Shown here piece by piece: positions 35,931 to 49,229 of a stretch of DNA of 64,000 nucleotides. Source of the stretch: Jacaranda mimosifolia (lineage: Eukaryota; Streptophyta; Magnoliopsida; Lamiales; Bignoniaceae); the NCBI GenBank assembly GCA_018894105.1, contig CM032117.1, positions 50,006,503 through 50,070,502 of the forward strand, written 5' to 3'. Numbering within the stretch: the stretch's first letter is position 1; each line of letters starts with the position of its first letter. The notes below the pieces were generated by a model. It made no database searches. It had not been told where the DNA came from and was given only the letters and a program-made list of their open reading frames with translations. The position numbers and the translations under genes were made by a program.

Positions 35931-37525
35931 TAATGCATAAGGTAGGTATGATAAAGCAAAAAAATGCAAACAATTCTTTGGAGCAAAAATATATAAATCC
36001 ATATAAAAATACAAATTTCGGTATTCAAATCTATGTCAATACTATACAACAAATGTAAAAGGAAACACAGGGTTAAAAATGATATTGTCTCAAATTCGAT
36101 GGAAATACATGTTCAACCTTAATTCAGAATATATACATCATCACACAAACATACATACACACACACACACACACACACTAATTACCGATCCATCATCAAG
36201 ATGCATAAATTAATTATACAAGATTGATCAAGACATAACCATACTTTAACAATGAAGAATTATACAAGATCAGCGGCATAAGATAGTTGTAATTTCAACT
36301 CAACGTACGAGTATAGAAATTGATCAACTAGATCAAAGTGAAACTAGTCAAATTTATCTCCATGAATCCCGCAATTGGAAAAAACTATGATTCGTGATGA
36401 TCTAGTAGTACAAATGATGATAGCATGCATAAATCACATATATAATGCAGCAAATAATTGCTGCATAATTTTTATTGTATAATATCAACTTAATTAAATT
36501 TCATAACTTGTTACCATGGTTTGTTCTCCTATTTCTATCCTATGCTAGACACAAGCATCTATGATTCACACAAAATCTAACGTTATTTCCTTTTAATGTC
36601 AAATATGATGGTGTGCTAATTTTGTCTGCGATGCATCCAAGTACAGATGCACTCCAATTCTTCCAAGTCTCTATTCATAGACTAAACCATGAAATTGAAG
36701 CCTCTTTACCTAAATTGCGAGAGGAAAATGCACTGTACTAAACATAACCTACGATTACAAGAACATTGTTTTTTGGGTGAATCCAACTAATCAATTCACT
36801 CTTTCTGATATAAACTAAACAAAGCCTAGAAAATAAGGTGGAGAATATGACACGAAAACACCGAAAAGCATCAGCAAGATTCGTTACCCGTACAAAGACT
36901 TTGTACCGCGTCTGAGAAGCTCCGTCGCTCTTATGGCCAAGCACAAAGGGATAATCAAACCAGAACCTGGTACAACGAGGGAACAATAAATTATCTTGAC
37001 TGAAGTCGGAGGTAACCAACTTTAATAGGTAACGATTAAAAAAAAAAATTCAAGATTGAAAAAAATGGGCAGCAAAAACTCGGCCCCCAGCAAAATTCAG
37101 AATTCTTCTTCCACATATTTATGCCATTTGAACACGATGGCTCACCTAATTCTAGTCAAATACATGTGCGCTAGGGCTCCTTGGCACTTCAGTGATAGGG
37201 ATAATGAAGACTTGGATTGAGTGCATATTGAGGCTGGGCAAATGACATTTGATCGGAAGAGGACAAAATTATAAAATTTAGCCATTTAGTGGAGGACAAA
37301 ATCGATGTTTTAGCTCAAAGCCGGATTGAAACTTTGGGAGCAATTATCCAATCACGGCCCAAACTCCGCTACTAGAATAGTGTCCAATAACATGAACAGC
37401 TCCGGGCCATGGATTATATGCAGGCCGACTCGCATTCCTCATAGTGCATATCAAACGTGAGACTAGATGAGATTAGCATATTGTGTAGGGGCTATATGGG
37501 CTAATCACTCAAATCAAACGCGCCC

Positions 37526-37956
37526 TAAATCATTTAATTTATAGTAAATTTCTAAGCTTATTAGCTCTTCTTGAGTTATGTTAAATTAATTTTTTAAATT
37601 TCTGAAATGACAATCTCATGAAGATACAATTGTCAAGGCACAAATTACATTTGCGAAAAAAAAATTGAGCAACTGTGGCTTTGAAATAAGATTCTCTTTG
37701 TGGTGAATGTTTTGGGAATTTCGGATATTGCTTTTAAATTTGGCACGGGAAACAAAATATTTTATGTCACTTGTTTGCGTCAAAGAAAATATTGCATCAA
37801 AATATTTTTAATTTTAGGCATCAATTGTTTTGTGGAATTTGAATTAAAGGCCAACATGCCATCATAAATGAATTTCTAGGGACACTTGACTTGAGATTTC
37901 ATTTAAACTTATGGAAGTGTTTAATTAGGTACCAAGTAATTTTATATTTGACTAAC
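37526..37956. other. AT-rich spacer
   Basis: Nothing recognisable between the right Harbinger border and the inverted-repeat element that follows. Confidence 0.5.
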
Positions 37957-38659
37957 AGGGTGTTTGGGTGAGCCTATAAGCTCCTCAAAACATCTTATAA
38001 GATGTTTAAGAGCTTATAAGTTGATAAAAAAAATTTGGTAAATTTTTTTAAAAAAGAGCTTAGAAGATCCTAAAATAAGATGTTAGGAGCTAATAAGCCC
38101 TTTTAAATAAAGTAAAGAGACCCTAACTTATTTTTAAAATCTTTACAAGCTCCTTCATTTTTAACCATTTGAATTACAAAATTGCTATTATTAACATCTT
38201 ATAAGCTCCAACATCTTATTTTATCCAAACATTTCAACAACTTATTTTAAAAATAAGATCTAATATCTTATAAGCCTCAAAAACATCTTATAAGATGTAG
38301 GAGCTTATAATATGTTTAAAATAAGCTTAGCCAAATGAGCTTATAAGCTTCTCATAACATCTTATAAGATGTTTAAGAGTTTATAAGTTGATAAAAAGTG
38401 TTTGTTAATTTTTTTAAAACATGAGCTTATAAGATCCTAGAATAAGATGTTATGAGTTTATAAGCTCTTTTAAATAAAGTAAGGAGACCCTAGCTTTTTT
38501 TTTTTTTTAAATCTTAACAAGCTCCTTCATTTTTAACCATTTTAATTACAAAATTGTCATTATTAACATCTTATAAGCTCCAAATACTTCAACAACTTAT
38601 TTTAAAAATAAGATATAACATCTTATAAGATGTTTAAAATTAACTTAGCCAAACACTCT
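37957..38659. mobile_element. Tandem-dimer MITE-like element
   Basis: The outer ends AGGGTGTTTGG and CCAAACACTCT are inverted complements with one mismatch. Inside, two head-to-tail units (37957-38334 and 38335-38659) share the same order: CTTATAAGCTYCTC, CATCTTATAAGATG, a T/A-rich stretch, GGAGACCCTA, CTCCTTCATTTTTAACCATT, then TTATTTTAAAAATAAGAT. The join reads CTTAGCCAAATGAGC, so the outermost bases of unit 2 were lost. No coding capacity. No clear target duplication was found. Confidence 0.8.
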
Positions 38660-40050
38660 CTCAGAGTTGATGTTTAAGTTTTTAACCCAGGCTGATGCAA
38701 TTAATCTATTTATTTTGATTCTTAAAGCCCATGTGTACTTCTTCACATCTTTATTTTTAGTACTTCACAGGAATGATTTAAATATACATCGAGCTTAAGG
38801 CTCAAAGGGCAATAATCAATATCATGTGTCCAAGTCCCTTAGCTTGGCCCAATATGTAAAAGTAGTTGGGCTGTAGTCCTAAATCTATATATGGCCAATT
38901 CATTTAGCAATTCTCCTTTTTGAATAGAGTTGTCCATAGGTCGGATTTGAGTCGACTCAGTTATATTCGAATTTATATTCGATTATAAAAATTTATATCC
39001 GAACTCGACTTGATATCCTATAGGATCTTTATTAGTCACATCATATCCAAATTCGATGAATATTTGAATTCCAATAAAAAAATCTAGTCCGATTTCTTTT
39101 TCTTTTTCTTCTTCTTTTGAAGTGTATAAAAATATTGTATTTACAAGGTAAATTTACATTTCTTATCATATATTGGCCTAAAAGTTAAATATTTAAATAC
39201 TAAATCCTTATATAATTTTATATTAATACATAGGTAAATTATTATACATTATTACATTTGATATTTTTTTTTAGTATGCTACTTATTTTTAGATTAAGGT
39301 TCAATGTCAATAGCATAATATAGGCTTTAGGCCAATGTAATATAAAGATTTTAGTTTAAATTTTTTATTAATATTATATATAAGAGTATTAATTTAATAA
39401 AAAAATTATTAAAATTCGAATTCAAATCTTTAACGGATTGAATTGCTTAATTTCATATCAAATCCACTTATTTTGAATTATGAATATTTATTATCAAATT
39501 TGATCTATCGAATATTTTAATAAATTAAAAATTCTAAAATTCAAATTCAATTCGAATTAAAATTCGATTTACGAAAGTGGTTCCATTTTTTATTTTTCTT
39601 TTTTTCACCCTCGTCGTCCATGTTTGTGGGCCCTCTAGACCTTGATTGACATGATTGGAAATATTGTTTGTCATTCACTTGATGTGGTAATCAGTAGACA
39701 ATTTTTCTCCTATAATGGATGGTCAATTAGTGATTGAGAGTTTGGTAGAATTATAACGACAAACTTGCGTATTCAATAATAATATGGGGTAATTCAACCA
39801 TTAAGACAAAAGTTTATAATAACAAGAAATTTTTATATTTATATTTAAAAAAATTAGTACATTGGTCACCTCCATCTTGGGCATTAATGAAGAGAAAAAG
39901 GAGGAGAGAAGGATGGCAAAAAATTATTTTTCAAAATTTGATTGCCATACAAGTTGGATCAATTAATCCATAAAGGGGCTGGCCCAGTTTTTGTTAGTAC
40001 AGGTGGATCCTGTCCCGATGTGATTTATGATGTTGAATTGTAGAACCAAG

Positions 40051-40093
<43 letters not shown>

Positions 40094-40480
40094 ACGTATA
40101 AATTAGTCATAAGAACAATAAAAAAATATATAAATTTACGTTTGCCAGCGAGAAATTAGAATTGGAAAATATGCTATTGCACATGGCAGCTGGTTGTCCT
40201 CGCCCACTTGTTAGATTGTTCTTTCCTGTAAGAATTTTTGAATCTTCTAAAGTTTTTGAACCGAATTTTTTCACCAAAAGAAACCATGCTTTTACTATTT
40301 GATAATTTCAAATTAAATATGAAATAAAAAGTAAAGTAACCCTAATTTTTTTTTTTATTATTATTCTCTACAATTTGTATTAATTAGTTAATTGATTGAG
40401 CTAAAACTAATACGAATGCAAATGGATTCTCACAAAATTTGGTATTTATGTAGTAATAGTGTACTTGATAAGAACTAATA
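38660..40480. other. AT-rich intergenic region
   Basis: Contains GAATTCGAATT-type degenerate repeats (about 38935-39570), possibly an old hAT-like remnant, and an (AC)n microsatellite at 40052-40091 of about 20 units. No gene recognised. Confidence 0.55.
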
Positions 40481-40866
40481 AGATGTTTGAATGAGTTTAT
40501 AGGCTTTTCAAAACATTTTATGATATGTTTAAGAGTTTATATGATACTAGAAAGTATTTGATAATTTTTTTTTAAAAAAATAAGCTTATAAAATCATAAA
40601 AATAGATATTAAAATTTTATAAATTATTTTTTTAAAAATAAGAAGATCCTAATTTATTTTTAAAATTTCGCTGAAGTCCTTTAACTTTAACTACTTTAGT
40701 TACATGATTGTCATTACTGACATCTTATTAGCTCCATAATCTTATTTTATTCAAATATTTTAATAGTTTATTTTGAAAATAACATTTAACATCTTATAAA
40801 TTTTAAAAATATTTTATAAAATGTAAAAGATTATAAAATCTTTAAAATAAGTTTAGTTAGATGTTA
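40481..40866. mobile_element. Diverged monomer of the 37957-38659 MITE family
   Basis: Starts AGATGTTTGAATGAG and ends AAGTTTAGTTAGATGTT, with the internal landmarks in the same order (AAGATCCTAATTTATTTTTA, CATCTTATTAGCTCC, TTATTTTGAAAATAA). It is a single unit, clearly older than the dimer. Confidence 0.65.
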
Positions 40867-42139
40867 ATTATAAATGATATTTCTTGTTGCGAATTTTTGA
40901 TGTCATAAATTCATTAGAATGCATTCAATTCAAAGCTGCAGTATATAATGAAAATTGAAAAAAGATGGGCAGTAAGTGTTGTTGTACAAAGTGCTATGAC
41001 ATTATATGAATAGATTACATATTTACATGGGATGGGAAGTATAAAGAAGAATGGTATAAATTATAATATCAGAAAATCAGAACCAAACAAAAAAATTATG
41101 GGTTAATGGATCAAAACACTAATTATTAGTAGACAATATAAATGAAATATGTCGGTGCTTTTCTCTTACCTACTTATGATTTTATTGATTTATGGTAAAA
41201 GTCCCTCGGGCTATGGTACGTTTTCATTGCAATCAATTAAAAATTGAAAAATGAATCAAATAATTGAAAACTCAAGTCAAAATTGATATTTATAATTTAT
41301 AGTTTTATTTGTTAAGCATAATGAATTAAATACTTTTTAATAAAATTTGATGCTTGAATATTTAAATTTAATTTAATTAATCAAAAAATGAAATATAAAT
41401 ATTTTAATTTGCTTGAGTTCAATTTCAATTCAATTAAAGATTGTTTTATACTCTTCTTGCACAATACAACCAAAACTCACATACAATTCTTTTAAGCTAA
41501 AACAAAAACATAATAAAAAATAAACCTTTTTTTTGTATGCATATCAAGAGTCCATTCGAATTCAAATTCCTGACCTCCTACATAATATGAGAGACTTATA
41601 TCATTAGACCACAAGCCACTCAGCTAAATAAATAAAGCTTGACTAGAGTCGTGTTTGGCTCGACATTTAAATAAGGCATATCCAACCAATATTAAATGAA
41701 CCAAAAAAGTAATAATTTCTTTTTCAAATAATGAAAATAATAAATTGATAGATGTGGGTGTACATAAACCGCCAGGGCCGAACCCAACCAACATTAAATG
41801 AACAACAAATAATTTATTTTTATTTTCTTCATATAGTGATTAAAATAAATCAATAAGTGTGTAATAAACCAATTCAACCAGAACCATCAACCATCGATCC
41901 ACCTAGAAATTGAAACCACCATTTTTAAATAGGTTTATGTACCATAAATTCGTCCATCGACAGCCTGACCACTATGTATGCGCATATATAGATACACGTA
42001 GTATAATGTATTATATATATATATATTTATTTTTTATCAAAATCTTTTTATAAGTAATAAAAAATTTCTCAATTTCTATAAATTATAATAATAATGTTTT
42101 TAGTTATCATATTTATAGAATAAGATGCACTTTCAAATA
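40867..42139. other. AT-rich intergenic region
   Basis: No gene or element recognised. (TA)n tract near 42013-42026. Confidence 0.55.
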
Positions 42140-42575
42140 TATTACTAGATTTTCACATTGGTTAAGTATATCTATAGTGGTCTCTTATATAATATTAAAC
42201 AATCTTCACCTCTTGAGTTAGCTTTTGGGGTAAATTAATCCGAAGTTCCATTATTTGATAAGGCATCAAAGCTACTCATTCTGGATATTGGGCTACCTAG
42301 TATTGTTTGGCCACCCGTTCACATTATTCCATGCTTCAAATGTTTATTTTTGGGACTACGAGAAATGTGTTAAATTCCCATGCACGTTGGTTAAGTATAT
42401 GTGGGTGTTAAGCTACCTAATATTGTTTGGCACCTGTTCGTATTATTTTATGTTTCAAGTGTTCATTTTCTGAGAGTGCGAAAAGTGTGTTAAATTTTCA
42501 TATTGATTAAGTATATGTGTAATAATCTCTTTATATAACTTTGGACAATCCTCACTTTTTGGGGTGAGTTAGACA
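42140..42575 (+). repeat. TRIM-like LTR fragments with internal 120-bp tandem duplication
   Basis: A motif of the form TCACATTGGTTAAGTATAT followed by TCTCTTATATAA and AACAATCTTCACC, typical of small plant LTRs, occurs at about 42150 and again at about 42500. Between them two 120-bp units, each with GCTACCTARTATTGTTTGG (42291 and 42411) and TGTTAAATT (42368 and 42488), lie in tandem. Non-coding. TRIM identity is inferred from motif style. Confidence 0.55.
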
Positions 42576-42922
42576 TCCATTCTTTGATATATGATTAATT
42601 ACAAATATATCTTTATATTATTGTTGTATTTCTAAATCTTATGTTCGTTTAATTACATTGAATTTTATTGATGCTATTTTATTATTATTTATTTTAAATT
42701 TAATTTAGTATATCAAATTATAATTTTCAAAGTTTCATTAAAGTATTTCTTAATTTTTTTTTTTAATTTGTTCATGAGTGCCCGCATATATTCGAGGGGA
42801 TCTATTTCCCGCTGAGAATTTTCCATATCCTTACTCCACCTCGTTGGCATCCCTAGTAAAATTGAAAAATATTATGTATGTTTGATTTTATTTAATTTGA
42901 TGGTGATTGGAGATTGCTTTGT

Positions 42923-42940
42923 GGGGGGGGGGGGGGGGGG
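42923..42940 (+). repeat. Poly-G run of 18, followed by CGGGG
   Basis: Uninterrupted guanines in otherwise AT-rich DNA, capable of G-quadruplex formation. The true length may be uncertain because homopolymers are error-prone. Confidence 0.9.
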
Positions 42941-43387
42941 CGGGGTGTCAAATACTTCATTTAATTTTATTTTTTGAGAAGATAGTTTGTATTCATAGAT
43001 CCAATATCTATCTATTTAAAGAAGAAATGATCATGTGATGAAGGGGATTTATATTTGTACAAATAACACTTTAAATTTGAAACGAAAATAAAGAGTTTAA
43101 TGATACTTCATTATCTTTTGAGTTGTTCTATTGGATCGATTACTCAAGATCTTTGGTCACTACTCGAGTCCGATGAAGAAAATGAGATTACTTCTTATGG
43201 ATTTGTTGAGGATGATTTAGATTTAATCCATAGTCTATATTAGAAATAGAAGACACTTCGATATTCTCTGAATACTTCAAATCAAAGTAATTGGATGTTC
43301 AACTTAAGCCTATATGACCGATCACTAGAAATGCTATACATTGTCATATATTCCATACATCATATTAGATAAATATTATTGTATACA

Positions 43388-43430
<43 letters not shown>
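43388..43430. repeat. (CT)n(AT)n compound microsatellite
   Basis: About 13 CT units followed by eight AT units. Confidence 0.95.
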
Positions 43431-43431
<1 letters not shown>

Positions 43432-46400
43432 AAATGGAGAAAAATATTTTAAAGATGTTCTCGGATTGTTTTGAGAAGTGTCTTGAGAAAATAAATTGAA
43501 AATGTTTGGCTTCATTGGTCATTGAAAAAATGTTAGAACCAAACAAGCGATTAGTTTATGAGAGGTGGAGAGGGCGAAGGGGCGGTAGATGCGGTGCCAG
43601 GGTGCTGGTGGGAATATGAGCATAAAGGGAATATGGGCCCACAGCGACCACTCAGCAGCAATGATTTCGTTTTGTAACAACCTTTACCGGTTACCGGCCC
43701 AGTAAGTCACTTGTCTCTTCTTCCTCAACATCGCCATGACCATGACACCACAACTATAAATATGCACCAACTATCAAATACAACCCCTTCATCCAAAAAA
43801 AGAAAAAAGAAAAAGAAAAGCCCTATCAAGTACAGGCCCCCACTCCACTTCAAAAGATCACAAAAACTAATAAGACTTGTGCGGCTGCGAGCACAAAAGT
43901 TAAAAAATAATAATAACCACATTTGTATTACAAACTTGTAATTTTTAATTTCTAAAAATATTTCAAAATAAATTCTACTTTTTAAATAAAATATTAGTTA
44001 TCATCTTAATTGAAATAATTACGAGAGTTAATTAACTACTAATCATTACTTTTAAGGATAATACTATATATAACAACACACAAAAATTTTATGTTTTTTC
44101 ATAAAATAGTCTAAAATTTTATATTAAATTAAAATAGCCTTGTACTTTTGATACTAGAGACTTAAAAAGAAAAAAGAAAAAGAAAATAAAAAATTGATAT
44201 ATACTATTATCTTGTTGTATTATAAAAGGCTTCCTATCCTCATAATAGATTGATGAAGAGCCACGAGCCTCTGGAATCTATCTAAATTTTGCCGATATTA
44301 TCTTCAAGAGAATATAGATAAAGAAAAATGGAACAATTTTTTTTGTCATTTTTCTGAAAATAACTAGTAGTTTTTATGTGGCTGAAATTTGCGGGCGGAA
44401 GTGAGGATTCTAATGAGAATATCCTTTTAGGTTTATTCGATGCCTTAAACTATGCTTGCATGTACATATATATAGCCTGGACGTGTGTTTGCTTTGCTAA
44501 AAGCATCGGATACCCACCCATAGATGCCTGCATGCCCATGCACATTTATTTCGCACCAACATGACTGTATCCACATCTTTAAAAAAAATAAAAAAAAAAA
44601 AATTCAACCCTAAAGTTGTGAGATGCCGATTTCAATTTTCAACGTTATGGTCCTTTTTCTTTTCGAATCCATTCTAAGCGAAAAATTGTCTGAAGATAAG
44701 GATGGACGTATTATTGCTAGAATTTAGTTTGTCTACAATTCAATTAACTACTACAAAATATTAGACATCAATTTCAATTAATTCATAATTGATGCAAAAA
44801 TTTGTAGTTTTAGTTATAATATTGACTTAATTAAATTTGAAGTAAACGTTCTCATAACTAACTCTTGCTACGACCAATTTGTAGCTGATGATTATTATAT
44901 ACATATATTAATTTTATATAGGATAATGCTATTAAACTAATGTGTTGTGATTCAAGTGTATAAGACTACATAGTGATAATTAATAATTTCTATTGTTTGT
45001 AATTTAAAAAAAAATACATTTATTATGAAAATTTATCACTATAGCTATGAATTTAACTTTATAGCAATTCTTTCATAGGATATACTTTTTTTTTTAATAG
45101 CTATTTAAACAATAGGTGTAATTGTTTTGGTTTTTATTGGCTATGGGCTTCAATGTGGTTATTGAATAATAGGTGTAAATTATTTACTTGTTTCGATAAT
45201 AAAAAAAAAGAAGCCAAATACATATACCCCTCGACTGAATCTCGAATTTATAGACTTTTCATTATGGAGTCTCCACTTTATTATTGACGTAAGAGCTTCT
45301 TAATTCTTATATTATTTATTTTGCAGACATTAAAAAATATGAGTTGTGAATATTAAAAATTCTCAACACGGCTGAATATAAAATCTTGAATTTTTTTATT
45401 TTTTTTTAGCTCCATTAGCGTCCAATGCTAGCTAGACATTCTACATGAATCGATATGATTATGTGCCACAATAGTTTACTTATTCATCGAATGGATTTAA
45501 TTTGTTTGATCAAAAAAATTACAAAATTATCTTTAAGATACTAAAAATGTAAATTACCTGTTTTCACGTACACCTTAAAAACAATTAAAGAAAGAAGAAG
45601 AAGAATTTTTTTCCTTTTTTTTTTTTTTTTAGGTGGGTGGAGAAAGAGCCTAAATTGTAAATAGCTTGAGTTGAATTTGAGTTGTCTAATAGCATATGCC
45701 TTAATAAATCAGCACCAAAAGTTTGGCATAAAAGGGTTTTATTTTCATGCCAATTTCGGGCTCATGCTTTTTCCTTGGAAGCAAAAAAGCTCAGCTCTCA
45801 ATTATTTAGAGCTAGATTTGAGTAATATGGGGGAGAAAAGGGATTTGGCACTTTCCCACACATGTTTATTTGTCTTAAAATATATTGGTTATCATGTCAT
45901 GCAATCACATGAGTACTGAAAATTGTTTATCTTTACGAAAAATTATAGCCTTTTTGTTTTGGAAAAAAAAAAAATACTTTTTTAAAAATTGAAAAAGGGT
46001 TAGGCAATTCCTTGTTATGATTCAACTGCAAGACGCACAACTTATTGACTTCGAAACATCAATTCCAAAAATTTGATGATTTTCGAGATTTATATATATA
46101 TATATATATATTTTGGCAGGAGTAATGAAAAATTCATTAGGGAATTTGAAGGGAAAAATTGGACAATTGTGACCAGCTTCATATATGGCAATTTGTCAAA
46201 ATCTTTTCATTAGTTGAGGGAAGAATCCACATAATCAATTTTTTTGAGGAATGTAATGAAAGAGAATTTGATTTGATTATATTATATGCGGTTTGTAGGT
46301 AAAAATTGATTTTTTTTTTAAAAAAAAAATATTGTCAAAATTTAATATGACTCCACAAAATTCAATTTCATTGATAATATTTATTCCTATTAACCTTATA

Positions 46401-46500
46401 TCACCTTCATTTTTCCTTAGCCTACTAAATAATATAATTAAATATCAAAGAAGTATAGTTTTAGGGTATGGAAAGAATAGTTTTTCTTTTTGAGAGATGA

Positions 46501-49229
46501 GGGTTGGTTCCTTCTTACTGTATGGAATAGTTCTTGCTTCTTTAATAAGACTATGAAAGGTCTATCATGATCTGAGAGCAGTTTAAGTCTACAGGGTTGT
46601 TTGCCTCCATCTTTAATTTTTCTTATTTGTTTCCCATTGGTATTAGTCCTTGCTTCTCTTAGTTACTGTCATAGTTTTGTGATTGTGTGCCTTGTATTAC
46701 ATTCGTCTCATTTGGTTTCACTATGTTTTGCAGGTAAAAAGATAAACTTGGGAAGGGATTTGTGGAGCTCGAGCGGATTAGGTTGATGTTTGTGAAAGAC
46801 CCTATCCGAGTCTCAGACATGTGGGAGATGGAGGTTCTCCTCCTTCAATGCGGCGCTCGAGTCTCTCATGGAGTCAAACTAAGGATGCTTTATTTCTCCT
46901 CTTTCAGTGCCTCACTGAGGAGCTAAGAATAGAGAGCGTTTGTGACTTGGAGACTTTAGTGCTAGGTAGGAAGTGAGTTCGAGAGCTCGCTTTTAGGTCA
47001 CCAATTAGTCATGGGCTTAGCAAGTGGAAGGGACTATTCACTTATGGGACAAGGAAGAGTACGAGCATTGATTCCCATCAGAATACATACGGGGCACCTT
47101 ATAGCTTGAGTAGTTTGCAGGATAGAGTGAACGAGCATGAATGGGGTAAGCTAGAATTTTATTCTTCTCCTCAATTGATGGAGCTTGTTGCTAGGGACTT
47201 AGGTCAAGTATAAAGTCATTTTTTTTTCCTCCTTGTTTTCTTACTTTTTTCTTTCTATATTGCACTATTGACTTTGTTCTTGGTATTGCATGTTTTGTGC
47301 ATGCCCATTTTCGATTCATGCTATCTTGACAAGCTTTAAGCTTGATGATATAGATGTTCTTCCAAGTAAAGAAGATGACGATTGAAAATGCCAGGTTAGA
47401 GAAAAAGGTTGCAAAGCTTATATGAGATTGAGATCAAGATAGGGAGGAGGTTAATAGGGTAACCAGGGGTAGGGATTAGCAAAGGGAGAGAATAGCCACA
47501 AGATTAAGATGGGAAAAAAAGTTTCCTTTAGAGTTGGTCCGTCTATGACGATGTTCCAAAGGTGATAATCTTACGCAATGAAGAACTCCTAAATATAGTT
47601 CTTTCAGGTTGCATAGTTGGTTCTGTTGAACAAGGACGAGCAAGGATGGGACTGCCTTCTGCATGAACATTAAAACATAAAATAGCCATTAAGATCTTTG
47701 AACTCAAGTTAGTTAAAACCTATAAGTGACCAACAAGTTCTGGCATCAATTGTAGGTATACAATGGCCTAAGAGGGGTGAAATAGGCTAAAAACTTTTGA
47801 AATGTTATTTTTGTATAAGAGTTACACTAAAAGTTTCAAAGTAAGTGGCACAATTTAAAGTAAACGGTAAAGTAAAAGAGGTACAAAATTTATAGTAGTT
47901 TGGCAATGCTTATGTTCTACTACCTAAGTTTTCATTTAAGATTTTAAACTACAAGTTTCACTACAATTCAAAAGAAAATTAGTATAGATATAGTTCAATA
48001 AATTGAACAAGCAAAATGAAACAGTTGTAGCTACAATAAACAACCGATACGATAAGGAGGGAAAACAATAAAAAATCCTTATCACTATGACACTGCATAG
48101 TTGATGGCAGTTCCAACTGAAACTAATCAGCACACTATTTTCTCTTTTCCATCAATGGTAACTCAAGAAAGCTAAGTGATATATTGATTATGTGAATAGA
48201 AGCTTATTTGAACATGTTATCTCCTTGGACTTAAATAGTTGTTTCCACAGTCCTCTTGGTTAGTACTTCTAACTGTAATTTGGCAAAATTAAACTTGTTC
48301 TTGAAATGTGAATTCTCAAAATTTTGGATTCTATATATATATATATATATATATCTCCTTGATAATGGTCTTCATAATCCTTTTGATTTGTCCCAGTAGT
48401 CCTCCAAATTAATACCTCCAATGGTAAATTACCATATTTAAGCATTGGCTTGTGAATAAAAATATCTCACAATTCTTGGTATCAAACCAGTGGAAAAACA
48501 TATACTTGATTTGAACATCAAAACTAGGGGAAAATAGTTTCAATCATCAAAACTAATATGGAAGATTCCTAATAGAATTAAGTGGCTTTGGGGACCCTTT
48601 AGAATCTCAAGTGCAATGTAGTTATTCTGGTGATCCCTTAAAATCTCAATTAAAATTGTTATATTTAAAAAGCTAGAGCTGATGTTGACCAACTTCAAGA
48701 GTTGGAGATATGTTATGTTTTGGAGATCACCAACTTTCAGGGTTGCCTGAACTTATAAAATTTTTTTATCTTAATTTGCAAGTTTTGAAATATATATATA
48801 TATCAACATCCAGCAATTGAAAGTGCAAAGTTTTTACAGGATCAAAAGAGAGGAAACACCCAACTAGACAGCTTTATTTAATCAATTAAGTTTGGAAAGT
48901 AAATAGGAAGAATGCGAACCGCTAAGTTAGTAGTTTTATTCAATCAACTAAATCCGAAAAGTAAAGGAATATAAACATTGAAAATAAAGTTAAAAAATTA
49001 AAGATAATAATTGTGCCTACAGTTTCCCTGAGCTGGTGAATTTCATTCCCTGGGTAAGTTCTAATCATTTTCAATCAATATTAGACATTTAGCCTTTTTT
49101 AGCCTCTAAAGTTCCATTTTAATAGATTTTCCTTTCCTGGATGCTTACTCTAAGACCGTTATCTCTACTAGTTTGGTCTATATTGCTAACTATTTCCTCT
49201 TATCCCAAGTCCAGTATCTAGAGGATATT
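46501..49229. other. Unassigned region, possibly more decayed retroelement
   Basis: A less AT-rich stretch at about 46740-47215 has a splice-like TTTTGCAG before GTAAAAAG, but no frame stays open or resembles a family I can name. Because a gypsy-type relic begins at about 49230 on the minus strand, some of this may be its degraded pol. That is a guess. (TA)n tracts near 48331-48352. Confidence 0.35.

Larger units (their letters stand above)
28076..37525 (-). mobile_element. Decayed PIF/Harbinger-type DNA transposon, about 9.4 kb
   Basis: The left end GGCTACGTTTAATATGG and the reverse complement of the right end GGGCGCGTTTGATTTGAG align over about 25 bases with one gap. Both ends also carry subterminal CGTTTGATAYG. 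The right flank is TAA and the left is GAA, consistent with a mutated 3-bp TAA duplication of this superfamily. It contains a broken Harbinger transposase and a Myb/SANT-like partner on the minus strand, plus Myb/SANT-like and GRF zinc-finger pseudogenes on the plus strand. Borders are moderately supported; class is strongly supported by the transposase. Confidence 0.7.
42576..46500. other. AT-rich intergenic region with simple repeats
   Basis: No supported gene. It includes an 18-G run (42923-42940), a CT/AT compound microsatellite (43388-43430), a GC-richer patch at 43560-43700 without a convincing reading frame, and a (TA)n tract near 46091-46110. Confidence 0.55.

Noticed and set aside
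36738..37019. Minus-strand frame of 93 codons near the Harbinger right end
   Set aside because: No known motif and not conserved-looking. Probably the 5' untranslated part of the element.
43711..43941. Lysine/histidine-rich small frame
   Set aside because: Composition is driven by A-rich low-complexity sequence, with no start context or family resemblance.
46601..47215. Possible gene in a less AT-rich stretch
   Set aside because: No sustained reading frame or recognisable domain. The splice-like TTTTGCAG alone is not enough.
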